Translations under genes and position numbers: made by a program | Assembly: GCA_030710605.1 (NCBI GenBank) | Contig: CP092877.1 | Coordinates: 72,329,085 to 72,393,084, forward strand | Source of the DNA: Cordylochernes scorpioides | Lineage: Eukaryota; Arthropoda; Arachnida; Pseudoscorpiones; Chernetidae | Direction: 5' to 3' | DNA length: 64,000 nucleotides | The notes under the pieces: generated by a model | What the model saw: the letters and a program-made list of their open reading frames with translations, nothing else | The model's database searches: none | What the model was told of the DNA's origin: nothing | Shown: one piece after another, positions 58,901 to 64,000 of the stretch | Layout: every line of letters begins with the position of its first letter | Position numbering within the stretch: position 1 is the stretch's first letter

Positions 58901-60577
58901 TTTTTCCTCCTCTATGTCATCATTAGGATGATGTATAATGTTGGGGGAGCAGCCCCCTGTCATTCCGCGGTGATGAGGACATCGCCTGGGGTATCATCAT
59001 CTACAATCGACCCTTCTCCCACCCCCCCAGGGTTCCCTCGACGTATGCTTCAACGAGGGGGCTTAGCTCTTGAAGTAGTTCTTTCTACAAGGCTGCTGCT
59101 GCTAGTACATACAATCATTTTATTCGCGATCGAACATTGTGGCCCACTGTACGTACGTATTACATCCCAAACACGATGCCACGCCAGCCATCTCTGTCTC
59201 GAGCTTGATCTCGGCGACCATAAAGTCAGTGATTCCCTTTAGCTGCTGCTGTGCCCACCAAAATGGCTTGCTAGCGTTCTCTCGACGGGTTGTCGTCGCC
59301 CCGACACGGTGCGTGTTTCCGCTGGCATTGTGCACTCGCCCTGCTTAATTATTTGGGGGGCCTCTTTGTCGCTGGGTGAAGGTCGTGTCCCCAACCGTGC
59401 TTCCGCCACGTTCCACGCCCGCCCACATGCGGACTTTCTTGTTGGCTCTGGTGACGCTGGGGGGTTTCTTCTGCTTTCTTTGTTCTGCAGCCGTTTTATT
59501 TCTAGAATGGAACGGTTGGCTGGTAGACCGTGGGGTGCTCCCTCCCCCGCCTTCCCTCACTACTCACTCCACCCATTTCTAATTGCTCTGAAACAGACCA
59601 CTTTTATTTTTATACGAACCGGTTTTCTTGTCTGGGGTTGCCGCTTCTGTATATATTGGAATGTCTACTAGATTTGGTCTCTTTTCGTCAGTCATAGAAA
59701 TATTTATATATTTTAAAGATTGTTGGAACCTTGTGATTTTTAAAAATTAGAAAATGGAGGGGAGAAAGTAATGTTGGTGCGTGATTTTAGTATTATGGAA
59801 AAAACTGTGATTTTATTTTTGTCTGAGCATTTTTTTTCGGTATCTAAAAAAAAAAATTAATAATAATAATATGTACGTTGTTGAACGCCGTTTCTTGCTT
59901 CACACTCATTGTTTTTTTTTTTTTAAGGATTCTTCCGGGTTTTTTAATAGAGTAAACGTGGGTGAAACGTTTGAGGTTTTAAGAAAGGAAAAAAGATTGC
60001 TACGGAACAAATCTGTCAGCTCGACTTGTTCCATTTCTATCTCTTATCTCAAAGAAAGCGGTTATATCATCACAAGGCAAGCTAAAGGAAAGCTCCAAAA
60101 TGACTCCAATGAACATTTCGTGCCCATTTCATCAGGAGAAGGGGCGAATCCTGAATATCCCACGCCAAAATAAGCTGTCAGGAAAACGCAACCAGTTTGC
60201 CTGGCGTAGATTCGGGTCAAGTTCAGTAAAGCCAATCTTCAATATTTGGTGGAGGCTTCCGAAATCGACCTGTTGACTTTTCACAATCTTTTGTTGTTTG
60301 GGAAACTCTCTCACAGGGAGCTACCCGGGTTGTTGTTGTTGTTGGGTTAAGTGTGTTGCATGGGTATTTTGTTCATTGAAAATAATGGTAATAATTTTAA
60401 AAAGTTAGCCGCGAAATTATAGAAAATTGTGAAGCAACTGACGTTTTGTTGTCTTCTAGAATTTATCCTAAATCTTGTGCCGTTTGTAGGTTGCAAATAT
60501 CGACGGGTTAACTTCAACGTTAGTTTGTTTAATGCTAAAAATAACTACTTATTTACATGTCTATCTTTTGGAAGTTG
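55996..60577. other. Copy 2 counterpart of 20768-25302, non-coding
   Basis: No gene is seen. The block 58796-59671 is almost unchanged from copy 1. A short AAAAGATCTCTGGCTC insertion near 56443 is specific to this copy. Confidence 0.55.
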
Positions 60578-60763
60578 TTATTTGAACCTCCCAACATGGT
60601 TAGAATGTGATTCATAAACTATCTGGAAATCTGCTAGAGTGGCATTTTCTGAAGCCGAACTAACATTGATGTTATTTGAACTTCCCAACACGGCTAGAAC
60701 GTGATTCATAAACTATCTAGAAAATTTCTAGAGTGGCATTCGGAAGCCGAACTAATATCACGG
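60578..60763 (+). repeat. 94-bp tandem dimer, copy 2
   Basis: Units start at 60578 and 60672. Counterpart of 25303-25489. Confidence 0.8.
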
Positions 60764-63700
60764 GCAGTAAATTAGCATAGATTTCTTTGTAATATATTTG
60801 GCCTTTTTATTTGCATATACACCTGGCTGCCATCATTGTATCGAGACGCAACCTTCCTCTGAACGCTAAAATATCACCGAGAGTTTATTTTGATACATAT
60901 ATAATACCGCGCGATTATAAAGAAAAACAGACGAGTTTAGGGATATAACTTGCATATTTATTCTTCGTCTTCCCAAAACCCTTGGGCCATTTCTAGACCA
61001 GTTCTTTATGCCATATTTAGGTATTCTCGTCACGATGGTAAACCAATGTATCAATACTAGTCTGACCCCATCCAGAGAAGGAATTTAAGTCGTGAGAGCG
61101 AGACCGTTCTACATATTGTGCGAATGTTGTTGCATAGATAGATGTTGCATACTGGCTGTCTGTCATCGCCATGGCGTGGGTAGTCGCTGAACCGAGGAGA
61201 CTCCGCGCCGCATCGCCTCCCTCAACTTCTCGAGTCGTTTCATTGTCAGGAAGGAAGGAAGGGAGGGAGGAAAATTGGTGTCCTTTCCCCTCTTCTCCTT
61301 CCACTTTCCCTCTTTCTCAACATGGCTCGAGTCGCAGGCTCGTTTTTGCAATTTGGTTCTAGAATATCTGGTTGGGTTACCGTTGGAACATGTGGGTGCA
61401 TGCGTTGCTGCGAGAAATTCTTTTGGCTTTAACATCTTCGGTAATATTTAAGGCCTTCTTTTTATAACACGATTCATATTCCCCGATTTTGTTTATAGCA
61501 AAGTTTTTTCCGGCGTCAAACCGAGAGAACTTGTCCACCGTGAACTGTATAATAGGTGCGTGACCGTACTGCCGTTAAACCACCAAGGTAGCAAGTTTAT
61601 AAAATTATTCTTTTCTTGATGGAATGAACCCAAAGTTCTTGTGGAACTCTTGGCCTTGACACAGAGAGACAAAATTAAAATTTGATTAAAACGAGGTAGA
61701 AAGAAAAAAGATCAGGTAACCTAATGAAAGAACGTCTTCTGGTCGTGCGACTATTATTAGTTAGCGCGCAATAGCTTCGAACGTTCTTCTCTGGAGTGCA
61801 CCTCGACGGGTCAGGAGTAAAGATGCACCTCAACGAGTGAAGATGCACCACGAGGAAGCGAAGAAGAGAAACACTACGAGAGGTCATGATGATGTGTCGA
61901 TCATTGAGGATGTACCACGAGCACCAGGAAGAGTAGCAGAGTCAAGCTTGAAGAAGTCCCGCCTCGCCCACGTTGAGCGCTAACCAAGTTGGAAACAAAA
62001 GGCCGACACGGTGTCCCATAAAAAAAGAGCACGTAGGCAAATTTTAATAAGGATGGCGGTCGGTCCTTTGTTCTAACCGTCTGGAACATTCGCGTTTCCA
62101 GTTTCTAAAATAATTTATTAGACAAGGTGTGTGTAGCGAAACACCTCGTGTTTGCATTTCAACGGTTATGTGTACGAGGGCTTTTCACCTAGAAGGTTTG
62201 TTCCCCTGGATGGTTATCTCTTTGTTGATCTCTTTAGTGGTTTGTTTCTACAGCTGTTATTCTATTTGGTGACTTGTGTTGGCGTTCTACCAGGGAATTA
62301 TTTGAGGGAGAACCTTCTACATGGACTCTATTCAGCCAAGTCTTACTTCAATGACAAGTGATACACTATATTTGCGTAATGTGACGGGCAATGCTAGCAT
62401 GCGACTTCTCTTTCCTTCCCCCTTTTTTGGGCTCGAAAATCATACACTTTGGTTAGTAGCCCGTAAAACCATATTCTCTCTACCCCCTCTACCGGATATC
62501 GCTACAAAATTTAATAAATATTTTTAGAAGGCATTGATTTATTGTATGGACAAAAAGCAAACCTGAACAAAAAATTGCATATACGTATCACCAGTGGCTC
62601 CCAACCTAGCCGCTTCCCAAGTTCACACAAGCCTCCTCCCATGAGCAGCAATTAAACAAAAATAACTTGACCTAATCTCACCTTAACAACAAACACCTTT
62701 ATTGAGACATTTCCTCTTACATATACTGTTTGGAAGTTCAAGAAAGGGGGGGGGGGGGGATAGAACAATGGTAGAAAGGATGAATAAGCAAATAGGTAAT
62801 CTGCTATACAGTCTTGGATCCACCCTCCGATAAACGACGAAGCCACGTGGTATCTATGTAGGATTGATCCACCAGTTCGATGAAATGTCTCACAGTTGGG
62901 GCAACACCGTGTTGGAAGTGTCTCGGACCACAGCTCGCCATTGTAACAATCCTGGCGTGCTGCGCGTGGAAGCTACCGAGCCATGTTCGCTCCACTGCAG
63001 CAGCCTCCTCGTTAGTCCGTCCCATTGTGTCGCCAAGCAATTACGACAGTAATGACTCCTCGGCAATTAAAAGACCGTGTCACTGGGCTACATACCTACC
63101 TCACTGTGATACATGTGTTGGGATAGAACGGCGAGCAAGGTCTTGGATGTTCAGCTTACACTCGATTTGTGAAGCAATATTTAAAAAATAATAATAATAA
63201 TTCCTCAATGACCATCGATTCTTGCTTAAGTCCAGCATCAACAGTAAGTGCAAATCAGCAAAAACGAGGTTCTGCAATATTGTAAGTGCAAATTTAAGTG
63301 CTTCCACATATATAGAAACTCCAGGCGTCTTTTTGTTTTTTTGCCTGCGGCCATACCACATTTGAAACATCGGTTTTCGACCGATGTGTAGATATATGGT
63401 GTATTTACTAAACAGTCAAGCTCCTCTCTATGATTATCATGGCCTAACCTTGCAGTTGTGGCGGCCAGGTCACTAATACTGAAATAAGTCGAGCCTTCAT
63501 GTGCCAGCATACATGTCGGAACTGACCCACGTCTTCCTTCCTTCCTCCCCAAAAACGGAACGCGGGACTTCCTTTGCCTCAGCTGACAATGGCTGCGTGT
63601 GGACGGCCGAGATGTCTATCTGGTTTATGTAAATAAGTTGTCCTTCTTCCCCCCAACTGTCTGTCTTCCATTCTCCAGCACGCGGACTTCTGTCTTGGAG

Positions 63701-63900
63701 AACAACACTTCCTGTCAGCGAATGTGACAGCCACTCTGCTACCTTAAATGGATGATACACAAAGCCTCCATCTTGTTTCTTCTTCTTCTTCTAACTCTGT
63801 GCCTCCATCGGTCTATATTTGAATCAGCTTTGTTTTGTTTCTCCCAAGTACACCTTCTGAAACACTCTGATTGAATACAGACTTGGGCATCGCTTCAGCA
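60764..63900. other. Copy 2 counterpart of 25490-28641, non-coding
   Basis: No gene is seen. The 14-G run at 62746-62759 replaces an interrupted G tract in copy 1. The 78-codon frame (62804-63040, minus) is unchanged. Confidence 0.5.
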
Positions 63901-64000
63901 CACTCATTGACAAAACTTAAGGAAGTGGAAAGTAGTCTATGTCGCCGGTTGTCGGTTTTTATGGAAACAGAAGCAATTTTGTTCACACTTGGTTATCTCA
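63901..64000. mobile_element. Left part of Tc1/mariner-type MITE, cut by window end
   Basis: CACTCATTGACAAAACTT and the following interior match 28642-28742. The rest lies outside the window. Confidence 0.75.

Larger units (their letters stand above)
35018..64000 (+). repeat. Copy 2 of the ~35 kb direct near-duplicate (partial)
   Basis: This stretch is collinear with 1-28742 and in the same orientation. Differences are scattered substitutions, many 1-40 base indels, homopolymer and minisatellite length changes, one extra 435-bp Helitron, and absence of the 1.3 kb LINE found in copy 1. The transition from copy 1 into copy 2 near 35018 is crossed without an N gap, so one contig supports the junction. 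Confidence 0.95.

Noticed and set aside
1..64000. CRISPR array, prokaryotic operons or phage genes
   Set aside because: No evenly spaced identical repeats with unique spacers are present and gene density is near zero. The sequence is plainly eukaryotic.

Overview
This is eukaryotic, almost certainly animal, non-coding DNA. The only protein I recognise is the broken C-terminal half of a non-LTR retrotransposon. The other landmarks are transposon remnants (hAT, Helitron, Tc1/mariner-type MITEs, tRNA-derived SINEs, a possible solo LTR, a Penelope/hammerhead-like repeat), minisatellites and long hairpins. The LINE type (RT with YADD, then a TGHG...CxC...HxxxxC tail) and the repeat mix suggest an arthropod or similar invertebrate. 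I cannot name the species. No cellular gene, rRNA or intact tRNA is visible, so the window is intergenic or deep-intronic.

The dominant structure is a two-fold near-duplicate in direct orientation. Positions 1 to about 28742 recur at 35018-64000, with a period of about 35.0-35.3 kb that shifts with indels. Positions 28743-35017 occur once here, because the window ends before the second copy reaches them. The copies differ by scattered substitutions, many small indels, homopolymer and minisatellite length, and two clean transposon presence/absence events: a 1.3 kb LINE only in copy 1 (15067-16354) and a 435 bp Helitron only in copy 2 (45633-46067). Two 100-N gaps (18012-18111 and 52037-52136) fall in the same homologous stretch. 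The window is therefore three contigs, and the middle one spans roughly one whole period. This fits either a real tandem duplication or two haplotypes placed in tandem by the assembler.

Layout of copy 1 (copy 2 follows the same order): SINE at 3.2 kb; a 1.7 kb non-autonomous hAT at 3.57-5.25 kb holding a nested Helitron and a foldback with two CTCF-consensus sites; a 50-56 bp minisatellite with a MITE inside it at 5.8-6.4 kb; a 38-45 bp minisatellite at 8.0 kb; a long hairpin at 10.5 kb; a Penelope/hammerhead-like inverted repeat at 11.3 kb; two abutting MITEs at 14.1-14.5 kb; the LINE at 15.1-16.4 kb; an LTR-like block at 16.4 kb; a second hammerhead-like motif at 17.25 kb; the gap; 36-bp repeats at 18.2 kb; a tRNA-SINE and hairpin at 20.4-20.8 kb; a 94-bp dimer at 25.3 kb; and a MITE at 28.6 kb.

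Nothing here works together as a pathway. The interest lies in the duplication, the insertion polymorphisms, the ribozyme-like and CTCF-like motifs inside repeats, and blocks of unusually low divergence between copies that may be constrained non-coding DNA.
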